Assembly: GCA_035560935.1 (NCBI GenBank)
Contig: DATMYQ010000009.1
Span: 1 to 26,170, forward strand
Source: DATMYQ01 sp035560935
GTDB lineage: Bacteria > Bacillota > Negativicutes > Sporomusales > Sporomusaceae
Direction of reading: 5' to 3'
Length of the DNA stretch: 26,170 nt
Shown here: piece after piece, positions 1 through 8,563 of the stretch
How the letters are laid out: each line of letters begins with the position of its first letter
How positions within the stretch are numbered: position 1 is the stretch's first letter
The notes under the pieces: model-generated
What the model saw: the letters and a program-made list of their open reading frames with translations, nothing else
Database searches by the model: none
Told to the model about the DNA's origin: nothing
Program-made: the position numbers and the translations under genes

Positions 1-65
1 AAGATAGTCTTTATGATGTAGCTACAATCCGCTGCAGCATAATAATGGTTAAGGAGTTGGAAGCG

Positions 66-305
66 ATGGAAAAGCCGGTTATCAGCCAAAAAGAACCGAT
101 TGCGGTCAAGGTGGAAAAAGGCCAAACGTATTATTGGTGTGCTTGCGGCCGAAGTGCCACCCAGCCGTTCTGTGATGGTTCCCATAAAGAAACTTCTTTC
201 CAGCCATTGGCGTTTACCGCCGAAAAAGATGATACCGTTTATTTATGCGCCTGTAAACAAACAAAGACGCCGCCGTTCTGTGACGGCACCCACAAAACCC
301 TTTAA
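66..305 (+). CDS. Dual-CDGSH iron-sulfur domain protein (79 aa)
   Basis: Small soluble protein with two CDGSH-type iron-sulfur motifs: C25-x-C27, C36 and H40 in the first, C61-x-C63, C72 and H76 in the second. Each ends in the signature CDGSH or CDGTH. Three Cys and one His per motif normally hold one 2Fe-2S cluster, so two clusters per chain are expected. Bacterial members are thought to act in electron transfer or redox/iron homeostasis; the partner here is unknown. The start at 66 is chosen because AAGGAG at 51-56 lies 9 nt before it. An in-frame ATG at 45 would put that ribosome site inside the gene. It is the only gene on the plus strand and is closed by the terminator at 350-403. Its promoter probably lies partly outside the window. 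Confidence 0.93.
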   Translation: MEKPVISQKEPIAVKVEKGQTYYWCACGRSATQPFCDGSHKETSFQPLAFTAEKDDTVYLCACKQTKTPPFCDGTHKTL

Positions 306-349
306 TCAATCCGCAGCAACGTGACCTTTTTGTTGCCGGTGCCTCAGCT

Positions 350-403
350 GCTGTTAACACTCGTTTCAGACCCTGGTCGGAAACGGGTGTTAACAGCTTT
401 TTT
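350..403 (+). terminator. Intrinsic terminator of the CDGSH gene
   Basis: Long inverted repeat with arms at about 350-366 and 380-396 (GCTGTTAACAC against GTGTTAACAGC, extended by CGTTTC and GAAACG). A run of seven T at 397-403 follows on the plus strand. It lies between two convergent genes, 45 nt after the CDGSH stop and just past the stop of the minus-strand phosphatase gene, so the stem may also help end the opposite transcript. Confidence 0.9.
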
Positions 404-404
404 A

Positions 405-2828
405 TCATTCGGGAATGTCATTGATTCTTATGCAAATGGCGGCACAGTCGTCGTGGCGGGTTTTGCTGGTTGCCATTTCTTTGATCCTGGACATGGTTTG
501 TTCAAAGGAATTACATGGTGACATCGCCCGGGCTGACATCCATTCGGTAATACCATCCGTCATGAAATAAAACGTGTCTCCTTTTTGTATCGGTATCGTA
601 ACGCTGTTGATTTCAATATCCGTATCCGCCAGAATTCCCATCAAACTTCCCGGCAAAATAACCCGTTCCATACTGCCGGCGGTTAATGTGTAAAACTCGT
701 TAATACCACCCGACCAGCAGGCAATCTCCCGCCGGGACAGATCCACATCGAACACAATCATGGCCACAAAAGTTTCTTCGGGCAGCATCTTCATAAATTG
801 CCGGTTCAGCCGCCGCAAGGCACCGACTGACCAAGTGGTCTCCAACTCCATTTCCTTGTGCATCAGCACGGATATGGCGGAAGTATGCAGCGCGGTTGCC
901 ATCCCATGCCCGGTGACGTCGATAAGATATCCCCGGAGTTTTCGTTGATCCCCGGAAACCTGGTAACCGAAATAATCGCCGCTGACGATGTGCAGCGGTT
1001 CAAAGACCGTACGGATGCTCAAATACTCCTGTTCCTCATCACTGGGCAGCATCGTTTTTTGTACCGTCCCGGCAATTTCGACTTCGCGCTTAATATCCTC
1101 GCGCAATTTCCGTTCCTGGGAAATGTCCCGGTGAGAAACCAATACCAGTTTTTTCCCCTGGAAATTGATCAAAGAGCCGGTCCGTTCCGCCAAAAACCGC
1201 CGCCCTCCTTTATGAAGATACTGCCCGATCCCGGAAGGAAATTTCCCCTGCGTCAACAACTGATCCACGATCCGGTTTCTTTCCTCGACACTATAGGCCA
1301 CAATATCAGCCAGGGTTTTGGTCAGTAACTCCTCTTCCGGATATCCGAACATCACAGCGCTGGCGTTGTTGACTTCCACGATGCCCATCGTCGCCACGTC
1401 ATAGACAACGACTGCCTCGGAAGACTGTTTAATCAACGCTTCAAAACGCTCCCGGCTTTCGTTCAGCGCGGACTCAATCCGTTTTCGTTCGGTAATATCG
1501 GTAAACGTCACGACAACACCGTAGGCTTCCTTCTTTTTTGCCCAAAACAGCGGCGTAAAAGTGATGTACAGCCACAGCTGCACTCCCCCCGTTTGCTGCA
1601 ACCCAATGATCTTTTCTGCACTGTCACCGGATTGCAAGGCGAGCACCACTGGACTATGATCATTGTCAATCGGCTGTCCATTCTCATCAACGATGGACCA
1701 GCCGGGATAAAATGAAGGCTTGCCCAGCAATTGCTCCGCGGTTAATCCCAGAATTTTTTCCGCGCTGCCATTGCAGGCGCAAATTAAGCCGTTGGCGTCA
1801 AAAAGCAGCACCCCTTCGGCCATCGCCGCAATAATCGCATGATAACGATTTTCTTTTTCACGAATCACCTGGTTTATCCGCTTGATCAGGAATATGCTCA
1901 AAGCCAGCAGGCAGACACTGATCAAAAGCAAGCCTGCAATATAGATCTGTTTCCGTTTTTCATACGGCGCAAACACAGTCTCCGCCGATACGCCAACCGA
2001 TATGATCAATGGATAGTCCGGCATCACCTGATAACTGCGCACCCGCACGGTATTATCAACGATACTCTGCGAAAAAAACGTGCCCTGTTTGGCTTTCAGC
2101 GCCCTTTGCCGCAAATCTCCCGCCACTACATTCTGACCCACTTCCAGAACGTTTTTCACCTGGCGGGCCCGAACCACCCCATCCATGCCGGTAACGGAAA
2201 CCAGCTTATCATCACCAAGTTCCATATCTTGGTAAAAATCCGAAAAGGTGTCGGAACGCAAGCCAATATAGGCTACCCCGGCAAAACTTCCATCCGGATG
2301 ATTAATGCGCAGACTGAGCGGGATAACATTCTCGCCCGTCACCAGTCCTTTGATCGGTTTTCCAATGTTTAAATTGCTGTCCGCATGATCCCGATGAAAG
2401 ATAAAGAACTCCCGGAAAGCATAGTTCGGCAGCCCGCTGAGTGGCATAGCGCTGATCGTCGCGTCTCCCTGCGCATTCAGCACAGAGTACATGTTATACC
2501 CTGACTTTAACCGCAAATGCTGCTGAAAATCGGCATACGCTTCCGTATTCTCGCCATACCGTTCATACAAAGCTTTTAAGGTTTGCAGCTCATCCTCGGC
2601 GTTCGAAATGGACTCCCGCACATGAGCTTCCAATGCCCGCACTAAATTCATGGTTTCCCGCGAAGCTTCCGTATACGTCCGGTCATAATCGTCCGCAATC
2701 TGGTCCCGTACCCAGGCACAAAGAAATGCAATGACAATAACCGTCACCATCGCGACGCTCAGTACATAGCCTGATGCCTCCCGCTCCGACACCTTCCAGG
2801 AAGCAACCGGCTTCTCTCTTTTTTTCAT
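405..2828 (-). CDS. Membrane sensor with two PAS domains and a PP2C/SpoIIE (RsbU-like) phosphatase
   Basis: Predicted signalling phosphatase of 807 aa. Membrane segments at about 20-40 and 295-317 enclose an extracytoplasmic sensor region (about 45-290) of Cache-like character. Two PAS domains follow (about 330-446 and 461-570), then a SpoIIE-type PP2C domain (about 590-805). Expected metal-binding aspartates are visible in SGDYFG (D618), DVTGHG (D637), TDGITE (D758) and the terminal DD (793-794). Relatives dephosphorylate anti-anti-sigma (STAS) proteins in partner-switching pathways; no STAS or anti-sigma gene lies nearby, so the partner must be elsewhere. AAAGGAG stands 11 nt before the ATG. 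The gene is probably monocistronic: its neighbour upstream ends in a strong terminator at 3075-3111. Confidence 0.9.
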   Translation of the reverse strand: MKKREKPVASWKVSEREASGYVLSVAMVTVIVIAFLCAWVRDQIADDYDRTYTEASRETMNLVRALEAHVRESISNAEDELQTLKALYERYGENTEAYADFQQHLRLKSGYNMYSVLNAQGDATISAMPLSGLPNYAFREFFIFHRDHADSNLNIGKPIKGLVTGENVIPLSLRINHPDGSFAGVAYIGLRSDTFSDFYQDMELGDDKLVSVTGMDGVVRARQVKNVLEVGQNVVAGDLRQRALKAKQGTFFSQSIVDNTVRVRSYQVMPDYPLIISVGVSAETVFAPYEKRKQIYIAGLLLISVCLLALSIFLIKRINQVIREKENRYHAIIAAMAEGVLLFDANGLICACNGSAEKILGLTAEQLLGKPSFYPGWSIVDENGQPIDNDHSPVVLALQSGDSAEKIIGLQQTGGVQLWLYITFTPLFWAKKKEAYGVVVTFTDITERKRIESALNESRERFEALIKQSSEAVVVYDVATMGIVEVNNASAVMFGYPEEELLTKTLADIVAYSVEERNRIVDQLLTQGKFPSGIGQYLHKGGRRFLAERTGSLINFQGKKLVLVSHRDISQERKLREDIKREVEIAGTVQKTMLPSDEEQEYLSIRTVFEPLHIVSGDYFGYQVSGDQRKLRGYLIDVTGHGMATALHTSAISVLMHKEMELETTWSVGALRRLNRQFMKMLPEETFVAMIVFDVDLSRREIACWSGGINEFYTLTAGSMERVILPGSLMGILADTDIEINSVTIPIQKGDTFYFMTDGITEWMSARAMSPCNSFEQTMSRIKEMATSKTRHDDCAAICIRINDIPE

Positions 2829-3074
2829 TAAACAAACCGCTCCTTTATTTCCTCACGACCGCTTCTGTAGCGCGGGCAAAACGTACAGACAGTTCATGCT
2901 TTGCCGCCTGATATACTGCGGCTCCGCACTGTCAATTATTCTACAAGTTTCTACTCTCTCCTTTAATTTTTTCACCTCGCGCTGACATTATCCGTCAAAT
3001 TCCGAATGTACATTTTCCCGGCAGGAAAGAAAAGAGCGGAACGTTTTGCGGTAAACCCATTTCTACCACCTTAC
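2829..3074 (-). other. Non-coding gap upstream of the phosphatase gene
   Basis: No credible ORF. On the minus strand a TTGACA lies at 2936-2931, but the nearest TATATC is only 14 nt away, so no convincing sigma-70 promoter can be assigned. A second TTGAC-like block lies near 2998. The ribosome site of the phosphatase gene is at the left end. Confidence 0.5.
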
Positions 3075-3111
3075 AAAAAAACAGCATTCATCCGCGAAAA
3101 GATGAATGCTG
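3075..3111 (-). terminator. Intrinsic terminator of the chemoreceptor-SBP fusion gene
   Basis: Perfect 11-bp stem: CAGCATTCATC at 3082-3092 against GATGAATGCTG at 3101-3111, with an 8-nt loop. On the minus strand it is followed by seven U (A run 3075-3081). It lies 27 nt beyond the stop of the gene ending at 3138. Confidence 0.93.
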
Positions 3112-3137
3112 CCACAAGCAGTAGTAAACGCCCGCCT

Positions 3138-5612
3138 TTATGCTTTTTTGCTCTCTATGATCAAGTTCTCATACCGGAAAAACCCCAGCGGATTCATCTG
3201 CAATCCGGCGAGAGTATCCTGACTCGCCACCCCCATATTGGGATGATACAGGAAAATCCAGGGCGCATCGTCCACGATGATTTTCTGGGCTTCCTGATAA
3301 ATACTGTTGCGTTTGGCCGGATTAATGATTTTTTTAGCCCGCTCCAGTTTCTCGTCAACAATCGGGTTTACGTAGTGGGTCCGGTTGGTCTTCAACCCCT
3401 GACCCACAATCGGCTGCAGGAAATTATCCGGATCGCCAGTATCGGCAATCCAGCGGCCCACAAACAAATCGCAGCCGGCGATAGACTCCGGCAACAAATA
3501 TTTCGACGGTGGGACGTTGATCAGACGGCACTCGATTCCGACCTCTCCCAAATCCTCCACAATGTATTTTGTCACCTTGTTAAAGGCCGTGGCATCCGCG
3601 CCGTCCCGCAGCAGAATCTTTAGCTGGCAGCGCTTTTTGTCGGAAATATGTTTATGGATGATTTCCCGGGCCAGGCGGGGATTATAAGGATAACCGTCCA
3701 GGGTCGTGTCATTCAGTAAATTCGGCGGAAACGGCCCTTTCGCTTCCACACCCATATCGCCTAATAATTCATCAATGATTCGCCGCTTATTGACGGCATA
3801 GTTCAGCGCTTGTCTGACTTCTTTATTCACCGCAAAAACGGAGTTTGCCTGCAAATTAAAGCCAGCATAATAAATACCCAAAATACTGTCGACGTCCCAT
3901 TTTACATGGGGAGCCGCCTTCACCCGGTCGGCCGCCGCTTTGGTATCAACGAAAATAAAATCGTATTTTTTGTCCAGGAAATCGTCCACAGCGTTTTCAT
4001 TGGTCAGCCTGATATCAATTCTCTTAATGTACGGTTCGCCGTTGAAATAGTCAGGAAACGATTCCAGTTCGCAAACCTTTTCCCGCACATTCAGCTTATA
4101 CGGACCGCAACCGACAACGTTGCCTTGTTCGATCTCTTCCCGGGCCACAATACCACAATAAAACTGTCCGATATTCAGCAAAAATCCGCTGTAAGGGCTC
4201 GAAAGCTTTATGCTGATCCGGTACCGGTCCAGAATCTGTATCCCGCTGATCTCCCGGGCGCTGCCGCTGGCAAATGCCTGGCTGCCTGCCACATTCTGCA
4301 GGCACCAGGCATTCGGGGAATGGCTGTCCGGATGCAGAATACGTTCATAGCTGTATTTTACATCCTCTGCCGTAATTTCGCGGCCATTATGAAACCGTGC
4401 CCCTTTGCGCAAATTGAACACCCAGGTGTTATCCTCCTGCAAGCTCCAGTTTTTGGCGATGCCCGGCGACAGGTGACCGGATTCGTCAATCGTCAACAGT
4501 CCCGCATGGACATTGGAAAAAATATGTCCTCCCAGGTAGTCCGATGTTTCCAGCGGATTAAACGACCGTATTTCATCGGGCAGGCAGGTGGCAATCACAA
4601 TCCCCTGATAAGCCGGACAATCGATCTTCTCCAGCATTTGGCCGCTGATCCGCCGGAGTCCCGCCGAGGATTTATTCAGCGACTCCAGCGCAAATTTCGT
4701 AAAAAACGTGTACAGCGAAGCCAGTTCCGAAACAGACATCAATTGTGTGCAAGTACCGCGCATTTCCTGGGTGGACCGGATAATATCCTCCAGTGCCGTC
4801 GTTTGTTTGGCCAGCGCATTGTTGATTTCGTCGGATATGTTATTGCTGTTTTTCACCGCGTTAATAATATTATGGAACACCGTTGCGGTTTCATTGGCAA
4901 TATCCGCGCCAGACTGAACCTTTTGAATGATAGCGTCCATCGATTGGGTGGTATCGGCAATGCTGCCGTTGATTTCATTAATGATGCCGCTAATATAATC
5001 GACGGATTCAACGCTCCGCTCCGCCAGGTTTTTAATTTCATGAGCCACCACGGCGAAGCCCCGTCCGGCGTCGCCGGCCCGGGCCGCTTCGATCGAAGCG
5101 TTGAGCGAGAGCAAGTTGGTGTTATGGGCAATTTCCTTGATGACATTAAGTAATTCATAAATCTGCCCCGCCTTGACGTTCAGTACGTTGGCCACCTGTT
5201 TGGCATCCTCCACCGAATCCGCGATTTCATCCATTGCCTGTATTGATTTTTGCGTAGCCGTGCTGCCCTGACTGGCCACTTCCAGGGTTTGCCGGGAAAT
5301 TTGCCGGGCGCTCTCGGTGCTGGCGAACACTTCCTGCGCCAGCGCCGAATAGGAACCAATTTCATCCACCACTTTCTCGGTGGATTCCATTTGACCATCG
5401 ATAAATTTAGTGATGCTGTCGGTAATACTGATAAGATTATCGGCAACGACCCGGGTTTCTTCGATCTTATTACCAATCCGGTTAACAATACATTCCTGGT
5501 TGTGTTTAAGAATGCCTATGTGATCGTTTTGCACCGATCCGGCGAGCAAACTCCATTCCGGTTCTTGTTCTCTGTCGTCCGGCTTATGCTTTTGTTTCAT
5601 CCATGAAAACAT
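3138..5612 (-). CDS. Soluble methyl-accepting chemotaxis protein fused to a family 5 solute-binding domain
   Basis: An 824-aa protein with no signal peptide or membrane segment. Residues about 45-310 form a chemoreceptor signalling coil; its conserved hairpin tip is at about 160-200 (NTNLLSLNASIEAARAG, then GRGFAVVAHEIKNLAE). Residues about 337-824 match the oligopeptide/nickel-type substrate-binding fold (SBP_bac_5), with the typical YLGGHIFSNVHAGLLTID start, LRKGARFHNGREITAEDVKYS and QALNYAVNKRRI stretches. Such domains are normally secreted; here it must be cytoplasmic, as in the SgrR regulators, where this domain is fused to a DNA-binding domain. Inference: a cytosolic receptor that senses imported peptide or another small ligand and signals to CheA. 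Start chosen at ATG 5612 because AGGAGG at 5627-5622 is 9 nt upstream. An ATG 17 codons earlier lacks such a site. An inverted repeat (5670-5688) lies in the leader. Confidence 0.9.
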   Translation of the reverse strand: MFSWMKQKHKPDDREQEPEWSLLAGSVQNDHIGILKHNQECIVNRIGNKIEETRVVADNLISITDSITKFIDGQMESTEKVVDEIGSYSALAQEVFASTESARQISRQTLEVASQGSTATQKSIQAMDEIADSVEDAKQVANVLNVKAGQIYELLNVIKEIAHNTNLLSLNASIEAARAGDAGRGFAVVAHEIKNLAERSVESVDYISGIINEINGSIADTTQSMDAIIQKVQSGADIANETATVFHNIINAVKNSNNISDEINNALAKQTTALEDIIRSTQEMRGTCTQLMSVSELASLYTFFTKFALESLNKSSAGLRRISGQMLEKIDCPAYQGIVIATCLPDEIRSFNPLETSDYLGGHIFSNVHAGLLTIDESGHLSPGIAKNWSLQEDNTWVFNLRKGARFHNGREITAEDVKYSYERILHPDSHSPNAWCLQNVAGSQAFASGSAREISGIQILDRYRISIKLSSPYSGFLLNIGQFYCGIVAREEIEQGNVVGCGPYKLNVREKVCELESFPDYFNGEPYIKRIDIRLTNENAVDDFLDKKYDFIFVDTKAAADRVKAAPHVKWDVDSILGIYYAGFNLQANSVFAVNKEVRQALNYAVNKRRIIDELLGDMGVEAKGPFPPNLLNDTTLDGYPYNPRLAREIIHKHISDKKRCQLKILLRDGADATAFNKVTKYIVEDLGEVGIECRLINVPPSKYLLPESIAGCDLFVGRWIADTGDPDNFLQPIVGQGLKTNRTHYVNPIVDEKLERAKKIINPAKRNSIYQEAQKIIVDDAPWIFLYHPNMGVASQDTLAGLQMNPLGFFRYENLIIESKKA

Positions 5613-5793
5613 GCAGTTTCTCCTCCTGTCTTTTCGAATCACCAATACTGGATTATTTCGCAAATAGCAAGAATGGTCTTCCCATTCTCCAACATTTTAA
5701 AAATTCCTTTTTTATCAGTAAAAACGCCGTATTCTCCCCGTTGCCCCACCCTTTTTCCAGCATCAGCATCGCTTCTTTTCCACATTTTAATGC

Positions 5794-6909
5794 TTAGTTG
5801 GTCCTGATAATTTCAACCAGCAAACGAGTTACGGTTTCCAGATCCGAAATCAAAATACTTTCCTCTTTCGTATGTACATTGGTCATACCTACCGCCAGAT
5901 CCACCGCCGTGATCCCTTTTGCATTAAAGACATTGCAATCACTGCCGCCGCCCGTGGAAACCAATTGCGGCTGAAGTCCCAGCTGTTCCATCGCCTTGAC
6001 ACACTGACGCACCAGCGGATTATCCGCCGTCAGTGTAAAAGCCGCATAGCTGCGCTGGATATCCACCTGGGCGCTGACGGAAAATTCCCGGGCTGCCGCT
6101 ACAAAACACTCTTTCATGTGAAGACTCTGGGCATCGAGTTTTTCGTTGGACAGACTGCGGGCTTCGGCAATGATTTCCACCCGGTCAGCAACGATGTTGG
6201 TGGCCTCTCCCCCTTTGATCGTTCCGATATTTGCGGTGGTCTCCGCGTCAATGCGCAACAGTTTCATCCGGTCAATAGCCCGGGCCGCCACCTGAATCGC
6301 GCTGACGCCCGTCTCCGGCGCTAGGCCGGCGTGAGCGGATTTCCCCTGAATAGTGGCCTTAATCACGTCTTTGGCCGGCCCCTGTACGACGATGGTGCCC
6401 GGTGTTCCTTCCGCATCAATAATGATGGCTTTCTTCGCCACAATTTTGCTATAATCCAGATTTTTAGAACCAAACATACCGATTTCTTCCGCAATAGTCA
6501 GCACCACCTGCAAAGTTCCATGCGGAACTCCGGCGGCTTTAACTTGGCGGACCGCTTCCAAAATGGCAGCAATGCCGCCTTTGTCATCACCGCTCAGAAT
6601 CGTGGAGCCATCGGTATGAATGGTATCGCCGTCAATCAGCGGCCGGATATTTTGGCAGGGCTGTACCGTATCCATATGACAGCACAGCATCAAGGCTTCC
6701 CGCTCCGCATCGCCGCCCAGAGTGGCAATCAGGTTTCCGGTATTGCCACCCGTGGCCGCACCCGCCTGATCCTCTTCAACAAAAAAACCGAGTTCTGTCA
6801 ACTGCTGCCGCACATATTCGCTAAATTTATTTTCCTGCAACGACGGACTGGCTATCTTGGCCATGGAAACAAAGCTGTCTGTCAAACGATTGGTATTCAC
6901 ATCTTTCAT
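5794..6909 (-). CDS. M20-family metallopeptidase, PepT-like
   Basis: A 371-aa zinc aminopeptidase-type protein, close to the usual length of M20 PepT-like enzymes. Visible metal and catalytic residues: H78 and D80 in CCHMDT, D108 in SGDDKGG, E141-E142 in AEEIGMFG, D165 in IIDAEG, and a C-terminal H in NVHTKEE. The dimerisation lid lies between about 185 and 295 (GKSAHAGLAPETG). It likely hydrolyses di- or tripeptides in the cytoplasm; exact specificity cannot be read from sequence. AAGGGG lies 9 nt before the ATG. A structured RNA (6944-7069) sits in the leader, and a similar one precedes the dipeptide epimerase, so the two genes probably answer to the same signal. The chemoreceptor-SBP gene follows downstream. 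Confidence 0.9.
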   Translation of the reverse strand: MKDVNTNRLTDSFVSMAKIASPSLQENKFSEYVRQQLTELGFFVEEDQAGAATGGNTGNLIATLGGDAEREALMLCCHMDTVQPCQNIRPLIDGDTIHTDGSTILSGDDKGGIAAILEAVRQVKAAGVPHGTLQVVLTIAEEIGMFGSKNLDYSKIVAKKAIIIDAEGTPGTIVVQGPAKDVIKATIQGKSAHAGLAPETGVSAIQVAARAIDRMKLLRIDAETTANIGTIKGGEATNIVADRVEIIAEARSLSNEKLDAQSLHMKECFVAAAREFSVSAQVDIQRSYAAFTLTADNPLVRQCVKAMEQLGLQPQLVSTGGGSDCNVFNAKGITAVDLAVGMTNVHTKEESILISDLETVTRLLVEIIRTN

Positions 6910-6943
6910 AAAGTCAATCCCCTTTTCCTATCCTCAATAAGCG

Positions 6944-7069
6944 TTATGCCTTCAGATACAAATAAAAAATCCAGCCAAAACAATCTTTTCCGACGGGAAA
7001 AGATGTTCCGGCTGGATTTTGTTCACGCCCGCATTTGCGAAATACAAATGCATAAACAAACAAAGCAGC
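6944..7069 (-). ncRNA. Structured leader RNA, copy A (candidate riboswitch, class not recognised)
   Basis: Minus-strand three-way junction in the peptidase leader. P1 pairs TTATG (7055-7051) with CATAA (6948-6944). P2 pairs CATTTG (7050-7045) with CAAATG (7037-7032). P3 pairs AAAATCCAGCC (7020-7010) with GGCTGGATTTT (6976-6966) and carries an inner stem ATCTTTTCC/GGAAAAGAT (7004-6996 with 6991-6983). Shared with copy B: a 5' CTGCTTTGTTT, GCGG after P2, ACAAAATCCAG, GGAA and GTTTTG across the internal loop of P3, and GAAGG before the 3' strand of P1. In both copies the P1-to-P1 span is 112 nt. P1 and P2 differ in sequence between copies but still pair. In this copy the P3 3' arm runs into six T, so P3 could also terminate transcription from the DcuC gene. 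No known riboswitch signature was recognised. Confidence 0.72.
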
Positions 7070-7100
7070 AATATAACACGTTTTCATTGCGACTGCTCAA
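7070..7100 (-). promoter_or_regulatory. Possible promoter just upstream of RNA copy A
   Basis: Minus-strand TATATT (7075-7070), one mismatch from the sigma-70 -10 box, with a weak TTGAGC (7100-7095) 19 nt upstream (18 nt if TTATAT is used). A start about 7 nt downstream would place the 5' end of the transcript right at the conserved block of copy A, as expected for a leader RNA. The -35 match and spacing are weak. Confidence 0.4.
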
Positions 7101-7160
7101 CGGCCGTTTTCGTTCAATAAACGTCCCGGGCAGAAGCGCGGTTCATTTCGTGGCGACCTA

Positions 7161-8522
7161 TTAATAGAAGAAGAAAAAAGTCGCCGCAATGTTAATGATC
7201 ATGGCTCCCGCCATCGGAATTGCCGTCCGTTTCACCAGGTCAAACGGCGATACGCCGCCCATGCTGGATGATACCACGATCACCGCGGTAATCGGGGAAA
7301 CACTGCGGGCGATACTGGCGCCGAAATGCATCGGCAGCACCATCAGTACCGGTGCAATCCCCATTTTACTGGCGACCGTCGGGGTCAGGGCGGCAAATGC
7401 GAAGAAAGGAGCATTGCCCGAACCCATGACTACGGAGGATACGGCAATAATGCCAACCATGACCAAAATCATGCCGGCAGCGCCAAATCCTGAGGAATGG
7501 GCGGATTTGATGATGGTGTCAATGGCGCCAATCGTCGTTAAACCTTTGGCGAAGGTTTCACCGGCCACGATCAGGGTAATGACGTTGGCCATCTGCATCC
7601 CGAGTCCGTCAAAAAACGACTGGATGTCTCCCAGGACCTTCTTGCCGTCCCGGTGGCGTACATACTCAAAAATCATACCAATAACCACACCGATAAACAT
7701 GGCTTTAATAATGTCCATTTTGATCCAGGTAATCCAGAGATCGCTGAACGCCAAAATCAATATCAGCGGCAGCGTCGGTAAAATCGCATAAATCAGCGGC
7801 GGCATATTTTCGTCGGCTTCGGTTTTCACCAGTTCCGTTGCCTGAACGATATGACCTTCTTTTTTATCAAACCATTTTTGTACAAAATAATGTAACAGGG
7901 CAACTACCACCATAACGCACATCGTCACCGGAATCTGGTAGTTGGACCAGTACATGACCGGGTCCAGACCGGCCGTTTGGGCCGCCAGGATGGTGCCGGT
8001 GTCAGCGGGACTCCAGTCCATGCACAACGTGGTGGCAATGGCGGCCGTGGCCGACAGGCGGCTGACACCCAGCGCAACCAGCACCGGGAACATGGTCACC
8101 ATCAGCAGCATAGCCAAGCCGGAAGCGCTGTTGATGCATAAACCCAGGAACATTCCGACCACCCAGCAGGCAGACATGACCAGATACGGAGCTTTCAGCA
8201 GCAGCAGCGGTTTAATGGTCAGGTTGACCAGCGCCCGGCTGGCGCCGATATGATCCATGTAACGGGCAAAACCGCCCACTGCCATGATATTCAGACCCAG
8301 GCCCGCGGCCCGGGAACTCATCGTTTGCTTGATAAATTCAAACGCGTCAAACAGAACAAAACCGGTACTGGACTTGTCCGGCAGAATTTTCCCCAGACCC
8401 AGCGCCACCGCGGCAAACATCAGTACCAGGCCCCCCATGAACAGAACCGGCTGGGGTTTGTACTTTTTCGTAATGAGATAACCGACCCAAAACGTAACCA
8501 ATAAGGCAACAACAATCTCCAC
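7161..8522 (-). CDS. DcuC-family C4-dicarboxylate transporter
   Basis: A 453-aa polytopic membrane protein, hydrophobic throughout, with roughly 10-12 membrane segments. It resembles the anaerobic DcuC carriers in length and pattern (for example LCINSASGLAMLLMVTMFP, the WSPADTGTILAAQTAG block and GSGNAPFFAFAALTP). The family exchanges or exports C4-dicarboxylates such as fumarate and succinate; some relatives carry other acids. The start is GTG 8522 with GAGGGGG 8 nt upstream. It follows the epimerase stop by only 41 nt and is probably in the same transcript. That neighbourhood suggests the true substrate may be an acidic amino acid, dipeptide or derived dicarboxylate; this is inference. Confidence 0.85.
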   Translation of the reverse strand: MEIVVALLVTFWVGYLITKKYKPQPVLFMGGLVLMFAAVALGLGKILPDKSSTGFVLFDAFEFIKQTMSSRAAGLGLNIMAVGGFARYMDHIGASRALVNLTIKPLLLLKAPYLVMSACWVVGMFLGLCINSASGLAMLLMVTMFPVLVALGVSRLSATAAIATTLCMDWSPADTGTILAAQTAGLDPVMYWSNYQIPVTMCVMVVVALLHYFVQKWFDKKEGHIVQATELVKTEADENMPPLIYAILPTLPLILILAFSDLWITWIKMDIIKAMFIGVVIGMIFEYVRHRDGKKVLGDIQSFFDGLGMQMANVITLIVAGETFAKGLTTIGAIDTIIKSAHSSGFGAAGMILVMVGIIAVSSVVMGSGNAPFFAFAALTPTVASKMGIAPVLMVLPMHFGASIARSVSPITAVIVVSSSMGGVSPFDLVKRTAIPMAGAMIINIAATFFFFY

Positions 8523-8563
8523 TTTTTTTACCCCCTCATTTTCGCTAAATCAGGACACCAGGT

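Noticed and set aside
2931..2936. TTGACA upstream of the phosphatase gene as a promoter
   Set aside because: The nearest -10-like TATATC is 14 nt away, too close for sigma-70; no other good partner.
3810..5153. 447-aa open frame on the plus strand
   Set aside because: It is antisense to the chemoreceptor-SBP gene, has no family resemblance or ribosome site, and reflects the codon bias of the real gene.
5670..5688. AGAATGG/CCATTCT inverted repeat as terminator of the peptidase gene
   Set aside because: No T run follows, and it lies over 100 nt past the stop; it may be a leader hairpin of the next gene or chance.
6966..7020. Plain terminator of the DcuC gene as the whole explanation of the hairpin
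   Set aside because: It explains the T run of copy A but not the second copy, the compensatory changes in P1 and P2 or the conserved joining segments.
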